Positions 28,381-37,591 of a stretch of DNA of 64,000 bases are shown one piece after another (the stretch's first letter is position 1; the number at the start of each line of letters is the position of its first letter). Location: the NCBI GenBank assembly GCA_963833235.1, contig CAWHXG010000001.1:930001-994000 (forward strand), read 5' to 3'. The stretch is from CAWHXG01 sp963833235. Lineage in GTDB: Bacteria > Pseudomonadota > Alphaproteobacteria > Rhodobacterales > Rhodobacteraceae. The position numbers were made by a program, and so were the translations under genes. Below the pieces are notes generated by a model. It ran no database searches, was not told where the DNA came from, and saw only the letters and a list, made by a program, of their open reading frames with translations.

Positions 28381-29472
28381 GGCAGTCCGTCCCAGCGCGT
28401 GTGCCTTGCGCATCAGGGTCGGCAGCGCGGCGGGGTCGAAGGCATCGGCAGGCACGAAGCGGCCGCATGTCGGTGCGGCGCCGCGCGGGACGCTGGCGGC
28501 CTCGACTGCGAGGCGCAGGTGGAAATGGGTGAAGGTGTGCCGCACCTCGCCGGGCACCTCCGCCCAATCCGCCTCGATCGGCGGGGCGGGGTCCGCGGGC
28601 AGGGCCTCGGCCCATTCGGTGCCGGGCCAGCCGAGCATGCCGCCGAGAAGCCCGAGCTTCGGCCGCGTCTCGAGCAGCCAGGCGCCATCGGCCCGCCGGG
28701 CGACCCAGGCGATGCCGCGCCGCACCGGCTTCTGCGCCTTCGGCAGCCTGGCAGGCAGCTCCGCCGCGATCCCGAGGCGGCGGGCTTTGCAGGGCGTCAT
28801 CCACGGGCAGATTCCGCAGGCGGGCTTGCGCGGCGTGCAGATCGTCGCGCCGAGGTCCATCACCGCCTGGGCATAGTCCCCCGGGCGAGCCGATGGCGTC
28901 AGCTGCGCCGCCAGCGCCGTCAGCTCCGCCTTGGCTCCTGGCAGGGGCGTGCGGACGGCATGCAGGCGGGCCATCACCCGCTCGACATTCCCGTCGACGA
29001 CTGTCTCGGCGCGGTCGAACGCGATCGCTGCGATCGCCGCCGCGGTATAGGGTCCGATCCCGGGCAGCGCGCGCAGGCCCTCGACGGTATCGGGGAAGGT
29101 GCCGCCAAGGTCGTGCGCGACCGCCCGCGCACAGGCCAGCAGGTTCCGCGCCCGCGCATAGTAACCTAGGCCCGCCCAGGCGGCCATCACCTCGGCATCG
29201 GGCGCCGCCGCCAACGCCTCGACCCGCGGCCACCGCGCCAAGAACGCGGAGAAGTAGCCGTGGACGGCGGCGACCGTGGTCTGCTGCAGCATCACCTCCG
29301 AAAGCCACACGGCGTATGGATCCGGCCGTTGCCCGGCGGCGCCGGCCTGCGGGCCAACGCGCCAGGGCAGGGTGCGGGCGTGCCGGTCGTACCAGGCCAG
29401 GAGTGCCGCGGCCGGGGCAGTTTCGTCACGCAAGCTTGAGGAATGTGGCGGCAAAGGCTCTGGTCCCTGCAT
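28372..29472 (-). CDS. mutY: A/G-specific adenine DNA glycosylase MutY
   Basis: MutY removes adenine mispaired with 8-oxoguanine, complementing MutT in the same window. Catalytic residues are E59 (WLSEVMLQQTT) and D160 (VVDGNVERVM) with the helix-hairpin-helix ALPGIGPYTAAAIAAIAF. The 4Fe-4S loop C-x6-C-x2-C-x5-C is complete in ICTPRKPACGICPWMTPC. The C-terminal Nudix-like domain that reads 8-oxoG is present (about residues 230-366). The 366-residue length is normal. The final codons overlap the convergent ccrM gene (28372-28380). Confidence 0.95.
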   Translation of the reverse strand: MQGPEPLPPHSSSLRDETAPAAALLAWYDRHARTLPWRVGPQAGAAGQRPDPYAVWLSEVMLQQTTVAAVHGYFSAFLARWPRVEALAAAPDAEVMAAWAGLGYYARARNLLACARAVAHDLGGTFPDTVEGLRALPGIGPYTAAAIAAIAFDRAETVVDGNVERVMARLHAVRTPLPGAKAELTALAAQLTPSARPGDYAQAVMDLGATICTPRKPACGICPWMTPCKARRLGIAAELPARLPKAQKPVRRGIAWVARRADGAWLLETRPKLGLLGGMLGWPGTEWAEALPADPAPPIEADWAEVPGEVRHTFTHFHLRLAVEAASVPRGAAPTCGRFVPADAFDPAALPTLMRKAHALGRTALE

Positions 29473-29514
29473 CCGGCTGGGTTACACTCTGCCCCGATGC
29501 CAGACAGGATCGCC

Positions 29515-30063
29515 ATGCGCCAGCCCACCCGCCCGCCGCGCCCCGCAAAGCCCGCCCTGCCGCGCCGGCGCTACGGGTTCACCCGTGCCGGGGTGCTGGT
29601 GGAGCCGCATATCAGACAAGCCGGCGAGCAGCGGGGCTTCGTCGCCCATCGCCTGCTGACCCATTGGGACGAGATCGTGGGCGCCGACATCGCCCGCCTC
29701 TGCCGCCCGATCAAGGTGGGCTATGCCCGGGGCGGGATCGGCGCGACGCTGACGGTGATCGCCCGCGGCGCCGCCGGCCCGATGCTGCAGGTGCAGCTGC
29801 CGCAGATCCGCGAACGGGTGAACGCGTGCTACGGCTATTCCGCGATCAGCCAGATCCGCGTCACCCAGACGGCACCGGGGGGCTTCGCCGAGCCCGCCAC
29901 GCCCTTTGGCGCCGCGCCGCACCGCCCGGTGCCCGCTGCCCCAGAGCCGCAGGCCGAGGCCGCCAGCGCCGGGCTGACCCATGGCATCACCGATCCCGAA
30001 CTGCGTGCAGCGCTGCAAGCGCTCGGTGCGCAGATCCTCTCCCGATCCCCTTCCAGGAGCTGA
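29515..30063 (+). CDS. DUF721 (DciA-like) protein
   Basis: A 182-residue DUF721 protein. In many bacteria this family includes DciA, the ancestral loader of the replicative helicase DnaB, with a KH-like fold; a role in replication is therefore possible but not shown here. The conserved core is LLTHWDEIVGADIARLCRPIKVGYARG followed by LTVIARGAAGPMLQVQLPQIRERVN. The C-terminal part is Pro/Ala-rich. The start at 29515 (MRQPTRPPRPAKPALPRRRYGF) is preceded by AGGA; ATG 29497 is an alternative. It diverges from mutY and its stop is four bases before the thioredoxin-fold gene, suggesting an operon. Confidence 0.8.
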   Translation: MRQPTRPPRPAKPALPRRRYGFTRAGVLVEPHIRQAGEQRGFVAHRLLTHWDEIVGADIARLCRPIKVGYARGGIGATLTVIARGAAGPMLQVQLPQIRERVNACYGYSAISQIRVTQTAPGGFAEPATPFGAAPHRPVPAAPEPQAEAASAGLTHGITDPELRAALQALGAQILSRSPSRS

Positions 30064-30067
30064 CCCC

Positions 30068-30688
30068 ATGACCCGAATGACCCGCCGCGCCGTGACCGGC
30101 CTGCTCGCCGCCACCGCCCTGCCACTGCCCCTGCTGGCGCAGGACGCCGCCGGGCCCGAGATCGTCGAGATGGCGATGGGGGCGGAAGACGCGCCCGTCA
30201 CGGTCATCGAGTACGCCTCGTTCACCTGCCCCCATTGCGCCAACTTCCATGCCGACGTGCTGGGCGATTTGAAGCGCGACTACATCGACACCGGCAAGGT
30301 CCGCTTCATTTACCGCGAAGTCTATTTCGACAGGTATGGGCTGTGGGCCGGCATGATCGCCCGCTGTGGCGGGCCGGAGCGGTACTTCGGCATCGCCGAC
30401 ATGATCTATGCCCAGCAGCGGCAATGGACGGCCGGCGGCGACCCTGCCACCGTGGCCGGCAACCTGCGGCGGATCGGCAAGACCGCCGGACTGACGGACG
30501 AAACCCTGGATGCCTGCCTGTCGGATGCCGCGATGGCCGAGGCGCTCGTGGCCGACTACCAGAAGAACGCCGAGGCGGACGGAATCCAGTCTACGCCCTC
30601 GTTCATCATCGACGGCGAGAGCTACGCCAACATGAGCTATGCCGATTTCCGCCAGGTGCTCGACGAGAAGCTCGACGGCAAGAGCTGA
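30068..30688 (+). CDS. DsbA-family thiol-disulfide protein, exported
   Basis: A periplasmic thioredoxin-fold protein of 206 residues. The N terminus MTRMTRRAVTGLLAATALPLPLLAQ is a signal peptide with an RR pair, possibly Tat-compatible. The active site is C54-P-H-C57 in YASFTCPHCANFH, and the cis-proline loop is GIQSTPSFIIDGE. The architecture (DsbA_4/BdbD-like, with a helical insert including TAGGDPATVAGNLRRIG) fits proteins that form disulfides in exported proteins. AGGAG lies upstream of the ATG, inside the preceding gene's end. The partner DsbB is not in the window. Confidence 0.88.
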   Translation: MTRMTRRAVTGLLAATALPLPLLAQDAAGPEIVEMAMGAEDAPVTVIEYASFTCPHCANFHADVLGDLKRDYIDTGKVRFIYREVYFDRYGLWAGMIARCGGPERYFGIADMIYAQQRQWTAGGDPATVAGNLRRIGKTAGLTDETLDACLSDAAMAEALVADYQKNAEADGIQSTPSFIIDGESYANMSYADFRQVLDEKLDGKS

Positions 30689-30691
30689 GGC

Positions 30692-31702
30692 CTAGGCCGG
30701 CACGAAGTTCGCGATCGCCCGGTCAAGGGCGGCATCGAGGCCGGTCCAGTCCGGCAGGTGCAGGCGCACCGGCAGCGTCGCGACCTGCATCCGGAAAGCG
30801 GCGGGCAGGCGCACCGCGTCCTTTTCCGTCGTGACGATCTGAAGGTTCCGCGCGCGGGCTTCCGCCATGAGGCGGGTCAGGAGCGCAGGCGCGAGGGGCT
30901 GATGGTCGGCCAGCGGCGCGGCACGGACGACCTCGGCGCCGAGGCCGCGCAACGTGGCGAAGAATTTCTCGGGTGCGCCGATTCCGGCGAAGGCGAGCAC
31001 GCGCAGGCCCCGCCACTCCATACCGGTCTGTAGTGGGCGTAGCTGTGCGGCCTCGATAGGTACGGGGAGGTCATGCCCCCATGCCTCCCGGAACCCCGCC
31101 TGGGCCTCGGGGGGGCCGATGGCGATCAGCCGATCGGCCCGCGCCATCCCGGCCGCGACAGGCTCGCGCAGTGGGCCGGCGGGCAGGCAGCGCCCGTTGC
31201 CGAAGCCCCGCGCCGCATCCACCACCACAAGGGAAAGCGCCTTCGGCACCGAAGGGTCCTGGAAGCCGTCATCGAGCAGCACGACCTGCGTGCCCTCGGC
31301 TGCAGCCGCAGCGACGCCCGCTGGCCGTGCACGGGAGACCCAGACCGGCGCGAAGGCCGCCAGTAGCAGGGGCTCGTCGCCAACGTCGCCAGCAGTATGC
31401 AGGTCCGGGTCTACCCGCACAGGACCGCGCAGGCGCCCGCCATAGCCGCGCGAGACCACGGCGACCCGATTGCCCCGCGCGGTCAGGCGCTCAGCCAGCG
31501 CGATCACCGTCGGGGTCTTTCCGGTGCCGCCCGCATGCAGGTTGCCGACGCAGATCACCGGAACCGGCGGCTTCGGCGCGGTGCGGCCCACCCTCAGCCG
31601 GCGCGCCGTGGCAGCAGCATAGCTCCATCCCAAGGGCGACAGAAGGTACGCGGCGAGCCCCGGCGCTTCGGGGGCCGCCTCCCAGAAGGCGGGGGCGCGC
31701 AT
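30692..31702 (-). CDS. lpxK: Tetraacyldisaccharide 4'-kinase LpxK
   Basis: LpxK phosphorylates the 4' position of the lipid A disaccharide at the inner membrane. The 336-residue chain starts MRAPAFWEAAPEAPGLAAYLLSPLGWSYA, with the P-loop VICVGNLHAGGTGKTP (about residues 49-63). The other family marks are VVSRGYGGRL, VVLLDDGFQDPSV, and the late ATTEKDAVRLP-type segment IVTTEKDAVRLPAAF. The start overlaps the waaA stop by one base (TGATG at 31704-31700), so they form one operon: DUF4170-waaA-lpxK. Confidence 0.94.
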   Translation of the reverse strand: MRAPAFWEAAPEAPGLAAYLLSPLGWSYAAATARRLRVGRTAPKPPVPVICVGNLHAGGTGKTPTVIALAERLTARGNRVAVVSRGYGGRLRGPVRVDPDLHTAGDVGDEPLLLAAFAPVWVSRARPAGVAAAAAEGTQVVLLDDGFQDPSVPKALSLVVVDAARGFGNGRCLPAGPLREPVAAGMARADRLIAIGPPEAQAGFREAWGHDLPVPIEAAQLRPLQTGMEWRGLRVLAFAGIGAPEKFFATLRGLGAEVVRAAPLADHQPLAPALLTRLMAEARARNLQIVTTEKDAVRLPAAFRMQVATLPVRLHLPDWTGLDAALDRAIANFVPA

Positions 31703-33024
31703 CAGGCGTCGGGCGCCGCGATGGCCGGGGTGGCGCCGGCAGACGGGGCGCCGGGCAGATGCTCGAGGATCAGCGCCATGGCCTTGTCGGTGACGTCCGC
31801 GCCGCTGGAACACAATTCCCATGCCGCGAAGGCCATGGGGGCGGCATTGTCGGGCTGAAGCAGGTCGATCACCGCCGCGCCGAGGCCGGGCCCATCCGTC
31901 ACCGTGCGGGCCGCACCGGCCCTGTCGAGCCGGGCATAGATATCCGCAAAGTTCCGGGTATGGGGGCCATGGAGGATCGCCGAGCCGAGGGCCGCGGGCT
32001 CGAACGGATTGTGGCCGCCATGATCGGCCAGCGATCCGCCCACGAAGCTAAGGGGTGCCAGGCGGTACCACAGGCCCATCTCGCCGAGGGTGTCGGCGAG
32101 GTAGATCTGGGTCTCCGCATCGGGGGTCTCGCCGGCGCCGCGCCTGGCCACCCGCCAGCCTTCGGCGCGCCAGAGCGTGGCGAGGCTGGCGCCGCGTTCG
32201 GGATGCCTTGGCGCGACGATCAGCAGCAGGCGGTGGGCGCTGGCCAGGGCGGCCTTGTGGGCGGCGATCACCGGGCGATCCTCGCCGGCATGGGTGGAGG
32301 CCGCGAACCACACCGGCCGCCCGCCCAGAACCTTTGCGAGCCGTTGGCGCTCGGGCTCGTCGCAGGGCGGCGGCGGGGTGCCCTCCTTGAGGGTGCCGGT
32401 TATGAACAGGCGCTCGACGGGCATGCCGAGCCGGCGGAGCGCGATGGCGGTGCGGTCGTCCTGCACCTGGGCGGCGGCGAACCGGCCGAGGATCGAGGCG
32501 GCCGCCCCGCCGAGGCGACGCCAGCGGCGGATGCTGCGCTCCGACAGGCGGGCATTGATAAGGATCATCGGCACGCCGGCCGCGTCCGTCTCGACGATCA
32601 GGGCCGGCCACAGCTCGCTTTCCGTCCAGATCGCGAGGTCGGGCCGCCAGTGCGCCAGAAACTTGCGAATCCAGGGCCTTACGTCGAGCGGCACGTACTG
32701 GTGGCGGCAGCGCGCGGGCATGCGGGCATCGAGGATGGCCGCCGATGTGGTGGTGCCGGTGGTGACGAGGAACACCAGATCGGGGTCGTGCTCGCCGAGG
32801 CGGCGGATGACTTCGAGGAGGGAGAGGGCTTCGCCTACTGAGGCGGCGTGGAACCAGATGAGGCGGCCTTCGGGGCGATCCACCGTGGTTTCGCCGCGGC
32901 GCTCGGCGATGCGGGCGGGGTCTTCCTTGCCGTCGGCGAGGCGGCGGGACAGGGCCCGGCGGCCCCAGCGCTCGGCGCGGGCGGTGAAGGCGAGATAGGC
33001 CCAGAGGGCGGCCGAGCGGCTCAG
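31702..33024 (-). CDS. waaA: Kdo transferase WaaA (KdtA), unusual start
   Basis: WaaA attaches Kdo from CMP-Kdo to lipid IVA, the first core step of LPS. The GT-B protein contains WFHAASVGEALSLLEVI, VTTGTTTSAAIL, PLDVRPWIRKFLAHWRPDLAIWTESELWP, FAASTHAGED and GGHNPFEPAALGSAILHGPHTRNF. The conserved N-terminal part extends to a leucine codon CTG at 33024-33022 (LSRSAALWAYLAFTARAERW), giving 440 residues. No ATG, GTG or TTG precedes it in frame within the gap, and the first such codon, GTG 32883, would delete about 47 conserved-type residues. So a CTG start, or a missed base, is likely. It overlaps the DUF4170 stop. Confidence 0.9.
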   Translation of the reverse strand: MSRSAALWAYLAFTARAERWGRRALSRRLADGKEDPARIAERRGETTVDRPEGRLIWFHAASVGEALSLLEVIRRLGEHDPDLVFLVTTGTTTSAAILDARMPARCRHQYVPLDVRPWIRKFLAHWRPDLAIWTESELWPALIVETDAAGVPMILINARLSERSIRRWRRLGGAAASILGRFAAAQVQDDRTAIALRRLGMPVERLFITGTLKEGTPPPPCDEPERQRLAKVLGGRPVWFAASTHAGEDRPVIAAHKAALASAHRLLLIVAPRHPERGASLATLWRAEGWRVARRGAGETPDAETQIYLADTLGEMGLWYRLAPLSFVGGSLADHGGHNPFEPAALGSAILHGPHTRNFADIYARLDRAGAARTVTDGPGLGAAVIDLLQPDNAAPMAFAAWELCSSGADVTDKAMALILEHLPGAPSAGATPAIAAPDA

Positions 33025-33266
33025 CCCTCCAGTTCCTCGGTGGAGGACGCGGCACTTTCCTCGTCGCGCAGACGGTGGATATGGGCAATGAAATAACGGG
33101 TATGCGCATCGTCGACGGTGCGCTGGGCCTCGGATTTCCAGGCCGCGAAGGCGGAGGCGTAGTCGGGGAACATGCCGACGATATGGATCGCGTCGGGGTC
33201 CCTGAAGACGGTCTTGGAGGGATCCGTCAGCTCGCCGCCGAAGACGAGATGGAGGCGCTGGACCAT
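33021..33266 (-). CDS. DUF4170 protein
   Basis: A small 81-residue cytoplasmic protein beginning MVQRLHLVFGGELTDPSKTVFRDPDAIHIVGMFPDYASAF and ending in an acidic, Ser-rich tail. It belongs to the DUF4170 family, which is found next to the Kdo transferase gene in many alphaproteobacteria; the function is unknown, though the fixed position hints at a role in LPS core assembly. It has no signal peptide or membrane helix. It is the first gene of the DUF4170-waaA-lpxK operon, and its stop overlaps the proposed waaA start. Confidence 0.82.
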   Translation of the reverse strand: MVQRLHLVFGGELTDPSKTVFRDPDAIHIVGMFPDYASAFAAWKSEAQRTVDDAHTRYFIAHIHRLRDEESAASSTEELEG

Positions 33267-33619
33267 GGCAAAACTCCGGATACGAGGGCTCCGCCCCTCC
33301 TGCCCGCTCCCGGCCCGGGGGTCAAGAATTCGGCGGTTTCGGACTGTCGGCGTTGTGTCGGCGTTGTGTCGGCTTTGTGTCGGACCCCTACGGGCGGTTG
33401 GGTGGGGGGATGTTAGGGGGTTGGGGGTATTTGCGATTAGTCATGAGGCAGACTAGACGCGACTCGCTATTCAACCGACGGTAGTCGTTACCATGAGGAA
33501 ATGTCGGGGACACAACATAGCGCGGTGTAGCCAAGATTTCTCTGGACCGTCGCTTACAGGCGGCTTGATTGGCTGGAACCATGTGGGCATAGTACTACTG
33601 GAGCAACAGGACCTGGTTG
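33267..33619. other. Intergenic junction into AT-rich DNA
   Basis: About 350 bp with no gene. The left part is GC-rich; from about 33,430 the base composition shifts sharply toward A+T, continuing into the Mrr-like gene. An 11-bp tandem repeat (33345-33383) sits just left of the shift. No integrase or tRNA marks the junction. Confidence 0.6.
33345..33383. repeat. 11-bp tandem repeat, about 3.5 copies
   Basis: Units TGTCGGCGTTG (33345-33355), the same again (33356-33366), TGTCGGCTTTG (33367-33377), then a partial TGTCGG (33378-33383). It lies at the edge of the AT-rich insertion, between the DUF4170 gene and the Mrr-like gene. Confidence 0.85.
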
Positions 33620-35323
33620 ATGAACGGCGACATAGTATTCTACACTTCTAACCCAAAGCTTATAAAGGCTGGGGAATTACGTGCTCGCCTAAATGCGAAT
33701 GGTGATCGAGTTCTGCGCTATTATTTCGATATTCGCCATATTGAGCTTGATTTGCATCGAGAGCTAAGCGCCCCTGAGTTGTCAATACTTCAAAATAAGG
33801 TTGATACTCTGATGGCGCAATGGGAGAAAAAATACCAATCCCATATTAAGAAGGAAGATGTTGAGGTAGGGAAAGATCTCGCTGAAAATATGACCGTTGA
33901 TGCCGAATTGCGGCGAGAGCGCTTGAGGGGTACTTTGCGGCATACGTTATCAATAGATGATAGCGTTGATTGGAGCATACTTAAGGATAAATCAAGTTAC
34001 TCACGAACGCTTCATTCTGAACGACCGAAGAAGCAATACGTGGAAACGTTTCCCCCTCCGCCTGTAAAGGTAACTTTTACCCAAGCAATATTTGGAAAAA
34101 GAAGAGGAATAGAGCGACGATATCAAGATGCTCTGAATTGCCATAATGCGGAAGTAAGGCGGGTGGAGGCGCGAAATAAGGAACGCCTTTCATCCTGGCT
34201 TAAAAGTTGGGAGGATTGGAACGTCGCTCAGACGGAGGCGGAAAACAGCTTCTATACGGGGCAATCGAATGAGAACGAGAAGGTAGATGCTCTCGAAGCA
34301 GCGTGGAGAAACGGTCAGCCCAATGCGGTGGAGGAACATGCAGCTATAGTATTGGAGGCCTCGGATCACGACGATATCGTGCAGAAACAAGTTGATATTC
34401 GTTACGACCCTGAATCGGGACTACTGCTCGTTGAATATATGTTGCCAACGCCGGATGATCTTCCTGCCACAAAAGGTGTGCGGTTCGTAGCATCCACCGG
34501 TGAATTGAAGCATACAAAGATAAGTGAACGTGAAATCAAGACGCTCTATGACGACCTATGCTATCAGATCTGCTTGCGAACAATTCATGAGCTATTCGAG
34601 GCGGATACCCATAAACACCTGAGCAGTATAGCATTTAATGGAAAAACGAAGTCTATCGACCGAGCAACTGGCCAGCAGAATTTAGCGACCATACTATCAG
34701 TGGTAGTTAAAAGGGAAGAGTTCTCCAGCATCAACTTGGAGCAGGTCGAGCCAAAGGCCTGCTTTAAGCTCTTGAAGGGCGTTTCCGCTGCTTCGCTTGT
34801 CGGGCTCACTCCAATCGCACCAATCATTCAAATTGCAAGATCGGATAAACGCTTTATTGATGCTCGTTCTGTTGAAATGAATGCGGATGGTGCGACGAAC
34901 CTTGCAGCTATGGATTGGGATGATTTTGAGCATTTAGTGCGGGAGCTATTTGAGAAGGAATTTGCATCTCGCGGTGGAGAGGTGCGTGTTACTCAGTCCA
35001 GTAGCGATGGCGGAGTGGACGCGATTGCTTTCGACCCTGATCCAATCAGCGGTGGAAAAATTGTTATCCAAGCAAAAAGATATACTCGCACGGTTGGCGT
35101 AGCTGCCATCCGTGATTTGTATGGGACTACCATGAATGAGGGAGCGAACAAGGGGATTCTCGTAACCACGGCGGATTATGGACCTGATGCTCACAAGTTC
35201 GCCTCTGACAAGCCGCTAACCCTTCTATCTGGTTCGCACCTGCTAAATCTTTTGGAGAAGCATGGTATAAAAGCTAAAATCAACCTAGAGGAAGCTCGAA
35301 AAGAGATGGGTTTGCGGTCTTAG
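33620..35323 (+). CDS. Mrr-type restriction endonuclease-like protein (AT-rich, probably acquired)
   Basis: A 567-residue protein whose C-terminal domain (about residues 431-555) is an Mrr-type PD-(D/E)XK nuclease: MDWDDFEHLVRELF, then D467 in SSDGGVDAIAF, and Q484-A-K486 in KIVIQAKRY, followed by AAIRDLYGTTMNEGANKGILVTT. Such nucleases cut modified or invading DNA. The N-terminal 400 residues are unfamiliar and include a charged helical stretch (about 160-215) that may be a coiled coil and could be the target-recognition or sensor part. The gene is visibly AT-rich with different codon use, unlike all its neighbours, which implies horizontal transfer. AGGA precedes the ATG. No methylase accompanies it, consistent with type IV restriction. 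Confidence 0.8.
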   Translation: MNGDIVFYTSNPKLIKAGELRARLNANGDRVLRYYFDIRHIELDLHRELSAPELSILQNKVDTLMAQWEKKYQSHIKKEDVEVGKDLAENMTVDAELRRERLRGTLRHTLSIDDSVDWSILKDKSSYSRTLHSERPKKQYVETFPPPPVKVTFTQAIFGKRRGIERRYQDALNCHNAEVRRVEARNKERLSSWLKSWEDWNVAQTEAENSFYTGQSNENEKVDALEAAWRNGQPNAVEEHAAIVLEASDHDDIVQKQVDIRYDPESGLLLVEYMLPTPDDLPATKGVRFVASTGELKHTKISEREIKTLYDDLCYQICLRTIHELFEADTHKHLSSIAFNGKTKSIDRATGQQNLATILSVVVKREEFSSINLEQVEPKACFKLLKGVSAASLVGLTPIAPIIQIARSDKRFIDARSVEMNADGATNLAAMDWDDFEHLVRELFEKEFASRGGEVRVTQSSSDGGVDAIAFDPDPISGGKIVIQAKRYTRTVGVAAIRDLYGTTMNEGANKGILVTTADYGPDAHKFASDKPLTLLSGSHLLNLLEKHGIKAKINLEEARKEMGLRS

Positions 35324-35386
35324 AAGTCTCAATCCTTTGACACTCAATGGAGGGTAACTGACTGAGAATGAAATCTCGCAGACTCC

Positions 35387-36182
35387 TCACATCCGCCCCC
35401 GCAACCCCTCCCACAACCCAACATTCGCCGCCAGCGCCCCCGGTGCCCGTCCTGACGGCGCGTTGAAGGCGATGGGGGTGCCGTCCGGCGCCGTCAGTTT
35501 CGCGCCGGCTTCGGTGGCGAGCAGGGCGCCTCCCGCAAGATCCCATTCCCAGATGCCGCTGAAGCTCAGGAGCGCGTCGGCCTTTCCTTCGGCGAAGCGG
35601 GCGAGGCGGTAGGCCATGGGGGAGGTTCGGGTGGCCGTGGCGCTGGGCGGGCCGCCGGGCCAGTGCTTGGGGTCGAGCGCGGACTTGGCGGCGTAGAGGG
35701 TGGCGCCGTCGGGCTCCGTGCGCCCGGAGACCTTCAGGGGGGTGTCGCCGAGATACGCTCCGCCGCCGAGGCTGGCGGTGTAGCATTTGCCCAGGAGCGG
35801 CATGAGCACCACCGCGGCGGTGGGGACGCCACCCGTGACCACGGCCAGCGAATGGCCCCAGACCTCCGTCCCGGCCACGAAGGCGCGGGTGCCGTCGATC
35901 GGGTCGACCACGAAGACGGAACGGTGGGCGAGGCGGGCGGGCCCGTCGGGGGTTTCCTCGCTGAGCCAGCCGTAGCCGGGGCGCGCGGCGAGCAGGCGCT
36001 GGCGGAGATGCGCGTCGACGGCGAGGTCGGCCTCGGAGACCGGGCCGGCCTCGTCCGGCTTGTGCCAGACCTGCGGGTCGCGGCGGTGGAAGCCGAGCGC
36101 GATCTCGGCGGCCTCGGCGGCGGCCTGGCGCAGGAGGGCGAGGTCGGCCGCGTGGTCGGGGCCGAGGATCGGGCGCGTCCAT
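35387..36182 (-). CDS. Inositol-monophosphatase-family phosphatase (frame break at the N terminus)
   Basis: A phosphatase of the IMPase/CysQ fold, about 264 residues. Metal motifs are LSEETPDG, VVDPIDGTRAFVAG and the C-terminal WEWDLAGGALLATEAGAKL. The best start is ATG 36182 (MDAPD), two bases after the pmbA stop, but the frame reaching the conserved body (LGPDHAADLALLRQAAAEAAEIAL) is one base off; an extra base at 36166-36167 explains it. It is the second member of this fold in the window; cysQ at 11.7 kb is the other. Substrates could be inositol phosphate, PAP or a sugar phosphate. It follows pmbA, as in several related genomes. Confidence 0.82.
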
Positions 36183-36183
36183 C

Positions 36184-37591
36184 TCAGGCGCCGGCGAGGG
36201 TCATGCCCTCGACCAGAAGCGAGGGGATTGTGCGGGACTTGTGGGCCTGCGCGTCGTTGGCGGGGATCAGCGCGCGGAGCATGGGGATGAGGTTGCCGGC
36301 GATGGTGCATTCGTTGACGGCGTGGGCGGGCTCGCCGTTCTCGACCCAGAGGCCGGCGGCGCCGCGGGAATAGTCGCCGGTGTTGGGGTTGATGGTGGCG
36401 CCGATCATGGAGGTGACGAAGGAGGCCGGTGCCCATGTCGCGCATGAGGTCGGCGCGGGTGGCGGTGCCTTGGGTGAGGGCGACGTTGGTGATGCCGGGG
36501 GAGGGGGGGGACGCGGTGCCGCGGGCGGCGTTGGCGGTGCTTTGCAGGCCGAGCTTGCGGGCGGTGGCGAGGTCGAGCGTCCAGCCGGTGAGGCGGCCGG
36601 CGTCGATTATGGCGCGGGGGGCGGTGGGCAGGCCTTCGCCGTCGTAGGGGCGCGAGGCGGGGCCGCGGCGGCGGTGCGGGTCCTCGGTGAGGGAGAGGGT
36701 TTCGGGGAGGACCTGCTGGCCGAGGAGGTCGCGGGCCCAGGAGGCGCCGCGGGCGATGGCGGTGCCGTTGATGGCCTGGAGGAGGTGGCCGATGAGTGAG
36801 GCGGCGACGCGTTCGTCGAAGAGGATGGGGTAGGTGCCGGTGCGCGGCTGGCGGGCGCCGGCGCGGGCGAGGGTGCGTTCGGCGGCGAGGTGGCCGATGC
36901 TTTCGGGGGTGGGCATGTCGGCGGCGTGGAGGCGGGATTCACCGGCATAGTCGCGCTCCATGCCGGTGCCGGTGCCGGTGATGACGACGCAGGAAAGGCC
37001 GTGGGAGGTGCGGGTGAGGCCGCCCGAGAAGCCGTTGGTGGCGGCGAGGTGGTAGTGGCTGCGGGAGTAGCCGGCGCCGGCGCTTTCGGATTGGGCGATG
37101 CCGGGGTGGGAGAGCGCGGCGGCTTCGGCGGCAAGGGCGGCGTGCTGGAGGGCGGCGGGGTCGGGCTCGGGGGCGGGGTCGACGAGGTCGAGGGCGGCGG
37201 CATCCCACGCGCGGGCGAGCTGGGCGGGGTCGGCGAGGCCGACGCCGGGGTCCTCGGGGGCCTCGCGGGCCATGGCGACGGCGCGTTCGGCCATCTCGGC
37301 AAGGGTGTCGGGGCTGGCGTCGGAGGCCGAGACGCAGGCCTGGCGGCGGCCCATGAGGACGCGCAGGCCGAGATCGAGCGCCTCGGCCCGGTCGGCGTCC
37401 TCGAGGCGGCCGGCCCGCACGCCCACGCTGACGGAGGTGCCGCGGTAGACGAGCGCGTCGGCGGCCTCGGCCCCGGCGCGGCGGGCGGCGTCGAGCAGGG
37501 CGGCGGCGAGCGCCTCGGGATCGGGCCGGGACGCCGCGGCGGAGGCGGCCGGGGGGCGCGCGGCGCGGGTCGACGGGGATGAAGGGGTCAT
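36184..37591 (-). CDS. pmbA: TldE/PmbA metalloprotease-family protein (one frame break)
   Basis: PmbA (TldE) is the partner of TldD; together they form a metalloprotease complex that in E. coli trims microcin B17 precursor and degrades CcdA. The start at 37591 gives an Ala/Pro-rich leader before PEALAAALLDAARRAGAEAADALVYRG. Recognisable blocks: SYSRSHYHLAATNGFSGG-type region (about residues 175-190), ERDYAGESRL, and GTYPILFDERVAASLIGHLLQAINGTAIARG. The frame breaks at 36421-36422, where one extra base separates RDMGTGL from FVTSMIGATINPNTGDYSRGAAGLWVENGE, which runs to the stop at 36184. Repaired length is about 468 residues, slightly long because of the N terminus. Confidence 0.85.
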
